Part shown: positions 1-8,349 of the stretch, piece by piece
How positions within the stretch are numbered: position 1 is the stretch's first letter
Layout: every line of letters begins with the position of its first letter
Assembly: GCA_963974055.1 (NCBI GenBank)
Contig: CAXBCP010000009.1
Location: 78,269-142,268, forward strand
DNA: 64,000 bases
Reading direction: 5' to 3'
DNA from: CAXBCP01 sp963974055
GTDB lineage: Bacteria > Pseudomonadota > Alphaproteobacteria > MPNO01 > UBA830
Notes under the pieces: model-generated
Told to the model about the DNA's origin: nothing
Seen by the model: the letters and a program-made list of their open reading frames with translations, nothing else
The model's database searches: none
Position numbers and translations under genes: made by a program

Positions 1-319
1 TATAACCATTCAGAATACTTTTCGTTCCCGACACGCGGTCGCGGAACGGATTATCATCGGGAAACACCGCGCCATCGCCGCGACGGGTCCCCCGTTACGT
101 CAAATTCTCCGGAAACGCATAAATCTCCCAAATCCTGCGGATGCCGGACGATAGACGCCGCTCGCCCCCGCCCGCAAAACCTGGAAAAACACGCAACAAT
201 CGCCCGACCGAAACGCTTCGGCCCTTGGAACGTTACATGGGTCGCTGTGCCAATACAGTCAAGTCTGCAAGTATCCGGAGTATTCGTTAATGCGCCGCAG
301 ACGACGCAAAACCGAATAT
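1..319. other. Intergenic, no gene seen
   Basis: This stretch lies downstream of the minus-strand GST gene. It holds no frame with recognisable protein features on either strand, no tRNA and no convincing terminator hairpin. The neighbouring gene beyond the left edge is not visible. Confidence 0.5.
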
Positions 320-955
320 TTAATCCGGCTGTTTCGACGGTTGCGCGGAATCGAAGGCATCCAGCTTCATGCATTCGCCGAAAACACGCATCAGCGTCGG
401 ATAGGGCGTCAGGTCGCATTCGTAGCGCTGGGCGTTGAATACCTGGGGCACGATGCAGATATCGACCAGGCCGGGCGCGTCGCCATGACTGAACGTACCG
501 GTTTCGCTATCGCCCGCCAGGCGCGCTTCGAGCGCGTTGAACCCTTCGTAAATCCAGTGCTGGTACCAGGTGACGTTAACCGCGTCCTTGTCGGCGCCCA
601 TTTCCTTCGCAAGGAATTTGAGAATCGCCAGGTTGTTCAGCGGATGAATATCGCAGGCGATGATATCCGCCAGCCCCCGCACCCGGGCGCGCCCGACCGC
701 GTCCGCCGGCAGAAACGCCGGGTCCGGATGGGTTTCGTCGAGATATTCGAGAATTGCCATGGACTGGATCAGCGTATTGTCGCCATCGATCAGCGTCGGC
801 ACGCGGCCCTGCGGATTGATCTTCGCGTAATCGTCCCCGAACTGGTCGCCGTCCGGGAGGCTGATATTGATATGCTCCCACGCAATCCCTTTGAGATTGA
901 GCGCGATCCGCACCCGGAAAGCCGCCGACGAGCGTGAAAAACCGTAAAGCTTCAT
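320..955 (-). CDS. maiA: Maleylacetoacetate isomerase-like glutathione S-transferase (zeta class)
   Basis: The 211-residue product has the usual length and two-domain layout of zeta-class GSTs. An N-terminal thioredoxin-like domain (about residues 1-80) carries the serine-containing motif SRSSAAFRVRIAL and the glutathione-binding segments GRVPTL and QSMAILEYLDE. The rest is the all-helical GST C-terminal domain, with NNLAIL and APGLVDICIVPQ. Family members use glutathione to isomerise maleylacetoacetate in tyrosine breakdown. No other tyrosine-degradation gene lies nearby, so the substrate is inferred from the family. It is last in a minus-strand run, 73 nt behind the decarboxylase gene. Confidence 0.82.
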   Translation of the reverse strand: MKLYGFSRSSAAFRVRIALNLKGIAWEHINISLPDGDQFGDDYAKINPQGRVPTLIDGDNTLIQSMAILEYLDETHPDPAFLPADAVGRARVRGLADIIACDIHPLNNLAILKFLAKEMGADKDAVNVTWYQHWIYEGFNALEARLAGDSETGTFSHGDAPGLVDICIVPQVFNAQRYECDLTPYPTLMRVFGECMKLDAFDSAQPSKQPD

Positions 956-1028
956 ATCGTTTCCCCTGGATATCCGTGGGCGAGTTTAGGGACTTCGCCG
1001 CCCCCGATCCAGCCGGTGACCGCCGGAT

Positions 1029-2159
1029 TCAGATATAATATTCGTTGAGCGGCGGAAAGCCGTTGAAACCGATCGACGCATAGGTCGACGTATAGGCGCC
1101 CGTGCTGAGCAGTTCGATCTTGTCGCCGCTGTCGAGCGCGAGCGGCAGCTGGTATTCGGTCTTCTTGTACAGAACGTCCACTTCGTCGCAGGTCGGGCCG
1201 GCCAGAACGACGGGCCCGACCGGGCCGCCGTCATGGGCGGTGGTAATACGGTACTGGATCGCTTCCTCGTATGTTTCGGGGAGACCGCCGAATTTTCCGA
1301 CATCCAGGAACACCCAGCGCCGGTCCGGCTCCCGGGATTTTTCGGCGACCAGTACGACTTCCGACTGGATGATGCCGGCATCCCCGGCAATGCTCCGTCC
1401 GGGCTCGGCAATAATGCGCGGCGGGCGGTTGCCGAAATGCTTGACGATCGAGGCGCGGATGATTTCGCCGTAATTCTCGACCGGCTCGATATCCTGCAGA
1501 TACCGGGCGGGGAAGCCGCCGCCCATATTCATCAGTTCCAGCTCGACGCCGCGGGCGCCGAGCGCGGAAAACACGAAGGCGGCGCGCTCGATGGCGACGT
1601 CCCACTGACCGAGGTTGCGCTGCTGCGAGCCGACATGAAACGACACACCGGCGGGGACCAGCCCGTCCTCGGCGGCCTGGCACAGCAATTCGATAGCCAG
1701 ATCGGGCTCGCACCCGAATTTCCGCGATAACGGCCAGTCCGACCCGGCGCCGTCCATGAATATCCGGCAGAACACCCTGGCGCCGGGAGCATTCGCCGCC
1801 AGTTTTGCAAGTTCGGCGCGGCTGTCGAAAGCGAACAGGTCGATCCCGTATTCATGGGCCTTCGCGATATCCCGGGCCTTCTTGATCGTATTGCCATAGG
1901 CGATGCGGTCCGGCGACGCGCCGATATCCAGGCAGGTTTCGATTTCATAGATGCTCGCGGTATCGAAAAACGATCCCATCGGCAGCAGAGTCGTCAGGAC
2001 TTCTTTTGCCGGATTCGCCTTCACGGCGTAGAAAATATCCGCTTGGGGCAAAACCCGCTGAAGGTCCCGGTAATTGTCGGCAATAACGTCGAGATCGACC
2101 ACGAGACAGGGCGTCTCGGGCCGGCGTTCTTCCAGGAATTTGCGAATTTTCTCTGTCAT
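1029..2159 (-). CDS. Ornithine/lysine-type PLP-dependent decarboxylase (group IV)
   Basis: This is a 376-residue alanine-racemase-fold decarboxylase that probably makes putrescine and/or cadaverine. The PLP lysine lies in FYAVKANP near the N-terminus, the glycine loop in MGGGFPA, the phosphate-binding arginine in EPGRSI, and the catalytic cysteine in GPTCDEVDVLY near the C-terminus. The length and the GPTCD motif fit the bacterial ornithine/lysine group, not the longer biosynthetic arginine or meso-DAP decarboxylases. The ATG at 2159 was chosen because MTEKIRKFLEE starts the conserved region; an in-frame extension of 11 residues is possible. Ornithine versus lysine preference cannot be read here. 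Confidence 0.85.
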   Translation of the reverse strand: MTEKIRKFLEERRPETPCLVVDLDVIADNYRDLQRVLPQADIFYAVKANPAKEVLTTLLPMGSFFDTASIYEIETCLDIGASPDRIAYGNTIKKARDIAKAHEYGIDLFAFDSRAELAKLAANAPGARVFCRIFMDGAGSDWPLSRKFGCEPDLAIELLCQAAEDGLVPAGVSFHVGSQQRNLGQWDVAIERAAFVFSALGARGVELELMNMGGGFPARYLQDIEPVENYGEIIRASIVKHFGNRPPRIIAEPGRSIAGDAGIIQSEVVLVAEKSREPDRRWVFLDVGKFGGLPETYEEAIQYRITTAHDGGPVGPVVLAGPTCDEVDVLYKKTEYQLPLALDSGDKIELLSTGAYTSTYASIGFNGFPPLNEYYI

Positions 2160-2209
2160 GGCGCGGGGGTTGTAATCCCCTCTTACCGGCAACGCAAAGG
2201 GTATTTACG

Positions 2210-2650
2210 CTACTTGAATCCGCCTTCCATAAACTGGAGCCCGAACATGGCGCCGCCGGCCAGCGCACCCAGCATCACCATGATCAGAACAAGGCGCACC
2301 GGGCTGGATTTTTTCTTGATTTTGCGCTTTTGGGCGACCTTTCTGCGCTGCACGGTATCGGCTTGGCGCTTCTTGCGCGCCTGTCCGGCATTCTGGCGCA
2401 CGTTCTTCGACTTGCGCAATTGCTCGGCATTTTCCGCGGCAACCTTGCTGCCCCGGTAGATCGTGCGGGTCTTGGTTTCCTGCGTCGCCTCGACATAGAC
2501 CTCCTCGACGACCCGAATACCGGAATAGCGCCCGCTTTCGTCCATGCGCTGGGCTTCGAACATCGCCAGGTCCCTGTCATCGAAGACAGAATCGATCTTC
2601 CATTTTCCACTTTGGTAAGTGTGGATTTCGAATGCTTTCATATCTGACAT
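2210..2650 (-). CDS. Small membrane-anchored protein of unknown function
   Basis: I do not recognise a characterised family. The 146-residue product has a soluble N-terminal half (about 1-65, with AFEIHTYQSGKWKIDSVFDD), a very basic middle (about 70-118, rich in K, R and Q and possibly helical or coiled coil), and one hydrophobic helix near the C-terminus (LVLIMVMLGALAGGAMFGL). That suggests a tail-anchored inner-membrane protein with a cytoplasmic basic linker. It lies between the PAS gene (27 nt upstream) and the decarboxylase (50 nt downstream) on the same strand. A second ATG four codons in (2641) is possible. Confidence 0.7.
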   Translation of the reverse strand: MSDMKAFEIHTYQSGKWKIDSVFDDRDLAMFEAQRMDESGRYSGIRVVEEVYVEATQETKTRTIYRGSKVAAENAEQLRKSKNVRQNAGQARKKRQADTVQRRKVAQKRKIKKKSSPVRLVLIMVMLGALAGGAMFGLQFMEGGFK

Positions 2651-2677
2651 GGCGATACCGGCTCCCTTTCGGCCGAC

Positions 2678-3163
2678 TTATCCGTTCGGAACTTCGCGGC
2701 AGTTCGCTGCGCCGAGAAGTCCTGAAACGTTTATGCCATCGTCGCTCATGGGCATGATGATGCTGCGATACAGCACCTTCATGCCGTCATACTTGATAAA
2801 TTCGCCGCCGCGCGAAATCGGCACGCCGCGATGGAGAATTTCCTGATAATACGAAGCGGCATGTTCGATCAGCGACCCGGCGGGCACGTCCGACAGCGTC
2901 AGATTGCGAACGGGTTCCGGCAGATATGCCTGCAGTTGGCCGCCGACCGTCCGGACAACCGGATTGTCTTCATGGCCGACGATGTCGAGAACGAAGCAGT
3001 AGTCCCAGATTTCCGCAATCTGACTGGGATCGACATCGGCAAATGACGGGTACTGGTCGGTCCCGCACCATTCGCGCCACTGGGACAGGAGACGAAGCAC
3101 CATGCGGCGCTCCATTCCCTGAGGCGCCTCGGGGGGCGCGGAAGATGTACTTTGCGTATCCAT
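2678..3163 (-). CDS. PAS-domain protein (alphaproteobacterial single-domain type)
   Basis: The 161-residue protein looks like the short PAS-like proteins common in alphaproteobacteria, which have no output domain. Features are an N-terminal helix (RRMVLRLLSQWREW), an aspartate-containing FADVDPSQIAEIWDY segment, and a PAS-like core ending in KVLYRSIIMPMSDDG. Ligand and partners are unknown. It is first in the minus-strand run 3163 to 320, so it may be cotranscribed with the small membrane protein and the decarboxylase. The assignment rests on pattern and length only. Confidence 0.65.
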   Translation of the reverse strand: MDTQSTSSAPPEAPQGMERRMVLRLLSQWREWCGTDQYPSFADVDPSQIAEIWDYCFVLDIVGHEDNPVVRTVGGQLQAYLPEPVRNLTLSDVPAGSLIEHAASYYQEILHRGVPISRGGEFIKYDGMKVLYRSIIMPMSDDGINVSGLLGAANCREVPNG

Positions 3164-3376
3164 GCCTTGGATAATCGGACAAAGTGGTTAAATTCCCGTA
3201 AAATTGTGGATAACTCGGTAAAGGCTCCCCAGCCCGCCGCTTCGGGGGTCCGGTGGGTGCCGTATGCACCCCCCGATCCGGTGCGCCGTCTTCCCGGAAT
3301 GCCGGGGTATAGCCGCCATTCGCCAAGTGATTCGTGATAAGATCGGGCGTTATTGTCGCCAGTCAGAAACCAGAGC

Positions 3377-3841
3377 GTGAAATTGTCTGCTCCCGTGCGC
3401 ATACTGATCCTCAACGGTCCCAACCTGAACATGCTCGGTGTTCGGGAGCCGCATATCTACGGCCATGAAAGCCTGGACGACATTCGGGCGTCATGCGACG
3501 AACGCGCGGCAAAGGTCGGCGCCACCGTCGATTTCCGCCAGAGCAACAGCGAAGCGGACCTGATCGACTGGATACAGCAGGCCCGCGGCACCGCCGACGG
3601 CATTATCATCAACCCGGCCGCCTTCACCCATACATCGGTCGCCATTCTCGATGCCCTGGTGCTGAGCGAACTGCCGGTCGTGGAAATTCACATCTCAAAC
3701 ATTTTTCGCCGCGAAAGTTTTCGCCAGCATTCCTACGTTTCAGCGGGTGCGACCGGTATCATTTCCGGTTTCGGCGCGCGCGGATACCTGCTGGCGATCG
3801 ATGCGCTGGTGGGACTGACAGAAGCCAAGAAGGACGCCTGA
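3377..3841 (+). CDS. aroQ: Type II 3-dehydroquinate dehydratase
   Basis: The enzyme dehydrates 3-dehydroquinate to 3-dehydroshikimate in the shikimate pathway. Signature blocks are ILNGPNLNMLG with REPHIYG (active-site tyrosine), RQSNSEADLIDWIQ, IINPAAFTHTSVAILDAL (substrate loop), VEIHISNIFRRESFRQHS (catalytic histidine) and a C-terminal GFGARGY. The start is uncertain: GTG at 3377 gives 154 residues, close to family size; TTG at 3353 and GTG at 3395 are alternatives and none has a strong Shine-Dalgarno. The stop codon overlaps the accB ATG by one base, the familiar aroQ-accB-accC arrangement. Confidence 0.93.
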   Translation: MKLSAPVRILILNGPNLNMLGVREPHIYGHESLDDIRASCDERAAKVGATVDFRQSNSEADLIDWIQQARGTADGIIINPAAFTHTSVAILDALVLSELPVVEIHISNIFRRESFRQHSYVSAGATGIISGFGARGYLLAIDALVGLTEAKKDA

Positions 3842-4290
3842 TGGCCAACAAGTTCGACGTCGACCCCGATCTGGTCCGAAAGCTCGCAGAATTGCTGGGC
3901 GAAAACGGGCTGAGCGAGATCGAATATGAAAGCACCGGCCGCCGGATAAGAGTCGCCCGGCAGGTCACCGGCGGCGTATCGCACGTTTCCTATGAAACCG
4001 GCCCCTCGGCGGCGCCGGCGGCACCGCCGGCAGCGGAGGCGGCACCGGCCCGCACCGGCACCCCGATCGTATCGCCGATGGTCGGCACGGTGTTCATGTC
4101 GCCGGAACCGGGCGCCGAGCCGTTCATCAGGGTCGGCGACGTCATCACCGAGGGCCAGACCGTCATGCTGATCGAGGCGATGAAGACCTACAATCCGGTC
4201 CGCGCCACGGCAGGCGGCAAAGTGCTTCAGATCCTCGTCGGAGATTCGACCCCGGTCGAATTCGGCGAGGAACTGTTGCTGGTCGAATAG
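3841..4290 (+). CDS. accB: Biotin carboxyl carrier protein of acetyl-CoA carboxylase
   Basis: This 149-residue BCCP carries the biotin that shuttles CO2 between biotin carboxylase and carboxyltransferase for fatty-acid synthesis. The N-terminal part (MANKFDVDPDLVRKLAELL) is followed by an Ala/Pro linker at about 56-76 and a C-terminal biotinyl domain with the thumb region and EAMKTYN, whose lysine is biotinylated. The usual motif is AMKMM or AMKLM; TYN follows the lysine here. The ATG overlaps the aroQ stop, and accC follows after 31 nt, so the three genes are presumably cotranscribed. Confidence 0.95.
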   Translation: MANKFDVDPDLVRKLAELLGENGLSEIEYESTGRRIRVARQVTGGVSHVSYETGPSAAPAAPPAAEAAPARTGTPIVSPMVGTVFMSPEPGAEPFIRVGDVITEGQTVMLIEAMKTYNPVRATAGGKVLQILVGDSTPVEFGEELLLVE

Positions 4291-4321
4291 CAGCCGGTCC
4301 CGGCACGGACCGGTATAGAAA

Positions 4322-5671
4322 ATGTTCGAAAAAGTCCTGATCGCCAATCGCGGTGAAATCGCCCTGCGGATTCACCGCGCCTGCAAGGAAATGGGTATAT
4401 CGACGGTCGCGGTGCATTCCACCGCGGACGCGGACGCCATGCATGTGCGGCTGGCCGACGAGAGCGTGTGTATCGGCCCGCCATCGGCCAAGGAAAGCTA
4501 TCTGAATATTCCGGCGATCGTGTCCGCCGCGACCATTACCGGCGCCGATGCCGTCCACCCGGGATACGGCTTCCTGTCGGAAGAGGCGAGCTTCGCGTCG
4601 ATCCTGGAGGAACACGGGTTCACCTTTATCGGGCCGAGCGCCGAACATATCGCGCTGATGGGCGACAAGGTCGCCGCCAAGCAGGCGGTCGAGGCGAACG
4701 GCGTGCCGGTGGTGCCGGGATCGGCGGGCGCCGTCGAATCGGTCTCCGACGCGCGGGCCATCGCCGACGAAATAGGCTACCCGGTCCTGATCAAGGCGGC
4801 CGGCGGCGGCGGCGGACGCGGAATGCAGATCGTCCGCAGCGCCGACCAGGTCGAGAACGCCTATACGATGGCACGGACGGAGGCCAAGGCGAGCTTCCGC
4901 AACGACACCGTCTACATGGAAAAGTTCCTCGAAAAGCCGCGCCATATCGAGGTCCAGGTCTTCGCCGACGGCCAGGGCGGCGCGGTCCATCTGGGCGAGC
5001 GCGACTGCTCGCTCCAGCGCCGCCATCAGAAGGTTCTCGAAGAAGCCCGCTCGCCCGCACTGGACGACCGCCAGCGCGAGAAAATCGGCAAGATCGCCGC
5101 CGACGCGGTACGCCGGATCGGCTACGCCAACGCGGGGACGATCGAATTCCTGTTCGAGAACGGCGAATTCTACTTCATCGAAATGAACACGCGCCTGCAG
5201 GTCGAGCATCCGGTGACCGAAATGATTACCGGCATCGACATGGTGCGCGAACAGATCCGCGTCGCCGCCGGGTCGCCCCTGTCGTTCACGCAGTCCGACA
5301 TAACCTTCCAGGGCCATGCGATCGAATGCCGGATCACCGCGGAGCATCCCGAGACCTTTATTCCGTCGCCCGGCAGGGTCACCGACTATCACCCGCCCGG
5401 CGGGCTGTCCGTGCGGGTCGATTCCGGCCTCTATGCGGGCTACGAAATACCGCCCTATTACGACAGCCTTGTCGCCAAGCTAATCGTGTACGGGCGCGAC
5501 CGGAGCGAATGCCTGATGCGTCTGCGGCGGTCGCTGGAAGAATATGTGATCGGCGGCATCGAAACGACCATCCCGCTTCATGCGAGAATTATCGAAAATT
5601 CCGATTTCATAAACGGCGATTATGATATCCATTGGCTGGAACGTTTCGTTGCCGGGGAAATCGACGGGTAA
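4322..5671 (+). CDS. accC: Biotin carboxylase subunit of acetyl-CoA carboxylase
   Basis: At 449 residues this is the standard AccC length. The protein opens with VLIANRGEIALRIHRA. The ATP-grasp glycine loop is KAAGGGGGRGMQIV, followed by RDCSLQRRHQKVLEEAR and the active-site segment EMNTRLQVEHPVTEMITG, and it ends with the biotin-carboxylase C-terminal domain. It carboxylates biotin on AccB using ATP and bicarbonate. It lies 31 nt behind accB. The carboxyltransferase genes accA and accD are not in the window. Confidence 0.97.
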   Translation: MFEKVLIANRGEIALRIHRACKEMGISTVAVHSTADADAMHVRLADESVCIGPPSAKESYLNIPAIVSAATITGADAVHPGYGFLSEEASFASILEEHGFTFIGPSAEHIALMGDKVAAKQAVEANGVPVVPGSAGAVESVSDARAIADEIGYPVLIKAAGGGGGRGMQIVRSADQVENAYTMARTEAKASFRNDTVYMEKFLEKPRHIEVQVFADGQGGAVHLGERDCSLQRRHQKVLEEARSPALDDRQREKIGKIAADAVRRIGYANAGTIEFLFENGEFYFIEMNTRLQVEHPVTEMITGIDMVREQIRVAAGSPLSFTQSDITFQGHAIECRITAEHPETFIPSPGRVTDYHPPGGLSVRVDSGLYAGYEIPPYYDSLVAKLIVYGRDRSECLMRLRRSLEEYVIGGIETTIPLHARIIENSDFINGDYDIHWLERFVAGEIDG

Positions 5672-5713
5672 GCGGCCTGCGTCGTAACGGCCGTCAGCGG
5701 GGCGATCCGCAAC

Positions 5714-5745
5714 CGAACGATCTGTATACGAACGATCTGTATAAT
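5714..5745 (+). repeat. 15-bp perfect tandem repeat containing the likely aat -10 element
   Basis: CGAACGATCTGTATA is repeated without a gap at 5714-5728 and 5729-5743. The second copy runs on into TATAAT at 5740-5745, only 8 nt before the aat ATG at 5754. If that hexamer is used as a -10, transcription would begin at or next to the start codon, giving a leaderless or nearly leaderless mRNA. The repeat is seen directly; its promoter role is inferred. Confidence 0.6.
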
Positions 5746-5753
5746 CGCGGCCA

Positions 5754-6404
5754 ATGACCAAGCTGACGCCAGAAATCCTGTTACGCGCCTATGCGGTCGG
5801 CCTGTTTCCGATGGCCGAGCGGCGGGACGATCCGACGCTGTTCTGGATCGATCCGGAAAAGCGCGGGATATTGCCGCTCGACGGTTTTCACGTCTCGCGG
5901 CGGCTGCGCCGGACGGTCCGCAACGGACCTTACGAAGTCCGCTCCGACACCGCCTTCAGTGCCGTCGTCCGCGCCTGCGCCGCGCCGGGACCGAAACGCG
6001 GCGACACCTGGATCAACGACGAAATCGAATCCCTGTATGCCGACCTGCACGAACTCGGACGGGCGCACAGCGTCGAAACCTGGCTCGACGGGGAACTGGT
6101 GGGCGGGCTCTACGGGGTTTCCCTCGGCGCCGCGTTTTTCGGCGAAAGCATGTTCAGCCTGGCCCGGGACGCCAGCAAGGTGGCGCTTGTCCATCTGGTC
6201 GCCCGGCTCGTCAAGGCGGGTTTCGAACTGCTCGACACCCAGTTCGTCACCGATCACCTGACCCAGTTCGGCGTCGTCGAACTGCCGCGCGCCGGGTACC
6301 GTCAATTGCTGTCCTCGGCGCTGGACAGGACCGCGACGTTCGACCCCGAACTGTCTCAGTCCGAACTGGAAGCCTTTTTGCAGTCGATCACCCAGACGTC
6401 GTAG
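5754..6404 (+). CDS. aat: Leucyl/phenylalanyl-tRNA--protein transferase
   Basis: The 216-residue enzyme adds Leu or Phe to proteins with N-terminal Arg or Lys, creating N-degrons for ClpS-ClpAP, which are encoded in this same window at 15.5-18.2 kb. Recognisable blocks are LLRAYAVGLFPMAE, FWIDPEKRGILPLDGFHVSRRLRR, GDTWINDEI, GRAHSVETW, LVGGLYGVSLGAAFFGESMFS and LDTQFVTDHL. No strong Shine-Dalgarno is seen; a TATAAT lies just upstream. The last 49 nt overlap the 3' end of the convergent DUF2155 gene. Confidence 0.95.
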   Translation: MTKLTPEILLRAYAVGLFPMAERRDDPTLFWIDPEKRGILPLDGFHVSRRLRRTVRNGPYEVRSDTAFSAVVRACAAPGPKRGDTWINDEIESLYADLHELGRAHSVETWLDGELVGGLYGVSLGAAFFGESMFSLARDASKVALVHLVARLVKAGFELLDTQFVTDHLTQFGVVELPRAGYRQLLSSALDRTATFDPELSQSELEAFLQSITQTS

Positions 6405-6766
6405 ACCGGGTGTTCCAGCGACGATACCGCCGGGCTGGAGGCAAACATCCAGCCGGCGAACAGGTCCGCCGGGTGTTCGCCGGCCCGTCTTTCGCGAATT
6501 TCGATATAGGCCGTGGTTTCGGGCGTTTCCTCGGGCGGGCGCTTGTGACAGCGCCTGACCGTGATATCGAGCGTGCCGAACCGGACCGAATGACCGACGG
6601 GCGCTTCGATGGTCGATACCCGGGCGGTGATCTTGTCGAGTCCCTGAAGGACCGCGACCTGCTGGGCGACCGCCGCGCCCGAAACGCCGACCGCCGACAG
6701 AACCGCCACGCCGCATAATACGGTCGCTCTGGCGGCGCGGGATATCCGCCGGGAAACCCTTGGCAT
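6356..6766 (-). CDS. DUF2155-family secreted protein
   Basis: The 136-residue product has a basic N-terminus and signal peptide (cleavage probably after GAAVAQ), then a small domain matching the alphaproteobacterial DUF2155 family: LDKITARVSTIEAPVG, FGTLDITVRRCHKRPPEETPETTAYIEI, and LFAGWMFASSPAVSSLEHPVYDVWV(I)DC. Its molecular function is unknown. It is third in the minus-strand NDUFA12-mlaD-DUF2155 cluster, 14 nt behind mlaD. Its 3' end overlaps the convergent aat gene by 49 nt. Confidence 0.85.
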   Translation of the reverse strand: MPRVSRRISRAARATVLCGVAVLSAVGVSGAAVAQQVAVLQGLDKITARVSTIEAPVGHSVRFGTLDITVRRCHKRPPEETPETTAYIEIRERRAGEHPADLFAGWMFASSPAVSSLEHPVYDVWVIDCKKASSSD

Positions 6767-6780
6767 CAGATCGCCCGCTC

Positions 6781-7242
6781 CTACTTTTTGTCGCCGTCCT
6801 TGCCGGTCTGGCTGAAAATCATCTGTCCGACCAGGCCCATCAGGTCGACCGAGCCCTGGGTGGTCGTGATCTCGCCCCCGGGCGGCAGCATCTCGTCGGC
6901 CCCGCCGGGCGACAGCGCAAGAAACTTGTCCCCCAGCAACCCGTCGGACGATACCGCGATCGACGTGTCTTCGGGCACCTTCACGTCGGTACGGATATTC
7001 ATGGTCACGAGGGCGAAATAGGTCTTCGGGTCGAGCGCCGACGAGGTCACGGTGCCGATCTTGATGCCGCTCATCCGCACGTCGGAGCCGGCGCGCACGC
7101 CGTCGATGCGGTCGAACTTCGCCTTGATCTCGTAGCCGTCGACGGTGCCGATCTCGGCCTTGCTGTAGGCGAAGAAGATAAAGAACCCCGCCACGACGAG
7201 CACCACGGCCCCCATGACGGTTTCGATCAGGTTTTTGCGCAT
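6781..7242 (-). CDS. mlaD: MlaD-family MCE-domain lipid-transport protein
   Basis: This 153-residue protein is the periplasmic MCE subunit of the Mla system, which moves phospholipids between membranes and maintains outer-membrane asymmetry. A single N-terminal transmembrane helix (ETVMGAVVLVVAGFFIFFAY, about 7-26) precedes one MCE domain, with the typical VRAGSDVRMSGIKIGTV and DGLLGDKFLAL motifs. The ABC subunits MlaE and MlaF are not adjacent. It lies 37 nt behind the NDUFA12-like gene and 14 nt before DUF2155. Confidence 0.92.
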   Translation of the reverse strand: MRKNLIETVMGAVVLVVAGFFIFFAYSKAEIGTVDGYEIKAKFDRIDGVRAGSDVRMSGIKIGTVTSSALDPKTYFALVTMNIRTDVKVPEDTSIAVSSDGLLGDKFLALSPGGADEMLPPGGEITTTQGSVDLMGLVGQMIFSQTGKDGDKK

Positions 7243-7279
7243 TCGCTATCCATCCCTTAATCCGCAACGACGGCCGTCT

Positions 7280-7636
7280 TCAGGACGGCTGCCACGGCTC
7301 GTAATCTCCCGTCGCGCTGTCGCGCGCCCCGCCCTTGAGCACATGCCCCGGCGGACGGTACGCGCCCGGCGTGCCGGTCATGTTGGGAACGTGATCGGTC
7401 TGCCAGTCCCAGCGCTTTGCCGAATCGTCGTCGGGCACGGCCTCGGTCGTGTGATGCAGCCACGAATGCCAGGCCGGCGGCACCCGCGATGCCTCGGCCT
7501 TGCCGTCATAGACGACCCAGCGCCGTTCGCGCGCGCCTGCGGGCGTGCGCCTGGCGCAGTAATAGCGGTTGCCCTGCGTATCGGTACCCACCTGCCTGCC
7601 GTTCAGCAGCGTGAAGAGTCTGGTGCCTATGGTCAT
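7280..7636 (-). CDS. NDUFA12-type accessory subunit of NADH:ubiquinone oxidoreductase
   Basis: The 118-residue protein matches the NDUFA12/17.2-kDa family: short N-terminal GTRLFTLLNGRQVGTD, then GNRYYCAR, RRWVVYDG and RVPPAWHSWLHHTT, ending with PNMTGTPGAYRPPGH. In alphaproteobacteria and mitochondria this small subunit sits on the peripheral arm of complex I. It is first in the cluster with mlaD and DUF2155, a grouping I associate with alphaproteobacterial chromosomes. No nuo genes are in the window. Confidence 0.92.
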   Translation of the reverse strand: MTIGTRLFTLLNGRQVGTDTQGNRYYCARRTPAGARERRWVVYDGKAEASRVPPAWHSWLHHTTEAVPDDDSAKRWDWQTDHVPNMTGTPGAYRPPGHVLKGGARDSATGDYEPWQPS

Positions 7637-7882
7637 GTCTGCCTCGTTTCCAGCGCGGGCCCGGTGCCCGGGCGCCGGAAGAAAGTGTTGGGCGAAAACT
7701 GGTTAATCAAGTCTGTCGGAATATCGCAAACCCCGGCCGCCGCGTCCAGTATGGCGCAGAATCGACAGACAAATGGTTAACAGTTTTATGGGCCGCAAGC
7801 TATTGAAAGATCACCGGAAAATTCGACACTGGATCGGACGCTGACACGGCGCTAGGGTCGCTGGAAACAAAGGAGACTACGA

Positions 7883-8347
7883 ATGGCCGGACGTATCGAT
7901 GCGCGTCTTAGCGAACTTGGAATCACGCTGCCGGAGGCGCCCGTCCCGTCGGCGAACTACGTGCCCTGCCGGCGCAGCGGCAACCAGGTCTTCATCGCCG
8001 GACAGGTGTCGATCACCGCGGAGACCAGCGCGACCGGCAAGGTCGGCGGCGATCTGTCGGTCGAGGACGGCTATGCCGCCGCCCGCCTGTGCGGGCTGAA
8101 CATCCTGGCCCAGCTGCGCGCCGCGCTCGGCGACGACATCGACCGCGCCCGGGCGATCAAGCTCGGCGGCTTCGTCAATGCCGGGCCCGACTTCACCGGC
8201 CCGCCCGCGGTCGTCAACGGCGCGTCCGACCTGATGGTCGAGGTGTTCGGCGACGAGGCCGGCAAACACGCCCGGTTCGCGGTCGCCGTGGCCTCGCTGC
8301 CCGGCGGCGCCGCGGTCGAGGTCGACGCCATTTTCGAGATAGAGTAG
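7883..8347 (+). CDS. RidA/YjgF-family protein
   Basis: The 154-residue protein belongs to the longer RidA-like subgroup, whose archetype hydrolyses reactive enamine/imine intermediates of PLP enzymes. Visible features are ANYVPCRRSGNQVFIAGQVS, a long central helix region (AARLCGLNILAQLRAALG), and C-terminal KHARFAVAVASLPGGAAVEVDAIFE, where the arginine corresponds to the catalytic arginine of active RidA proteins. A good GGAG ribosome site precedes the ATG. The acyltransferase gene starts 2 nt after its stop, so the two are probably cotranslated. Confidence 0.9.
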   Translation: MAGRIDARLSELGITLPEAPVPSANYVPCRRSGNQVFIAGQVSITAETSATGKVGGDLSVEDGYAAARLCGLNILAQLRAALGDDIDRARAIKLGGFVNAGPDFTGPPAVVNGASDLMVEVFGDEAGKHARFAVAVASLPGGAAVEVDAIFEIE

Positions 8348-8349
8348 CC

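Noticed and set aside
54..419. Minus-strand 121-codon frame before the GST gene
   Set aside because: It overlaps the GST 3' end in another frame, has no domain and atypical composition.
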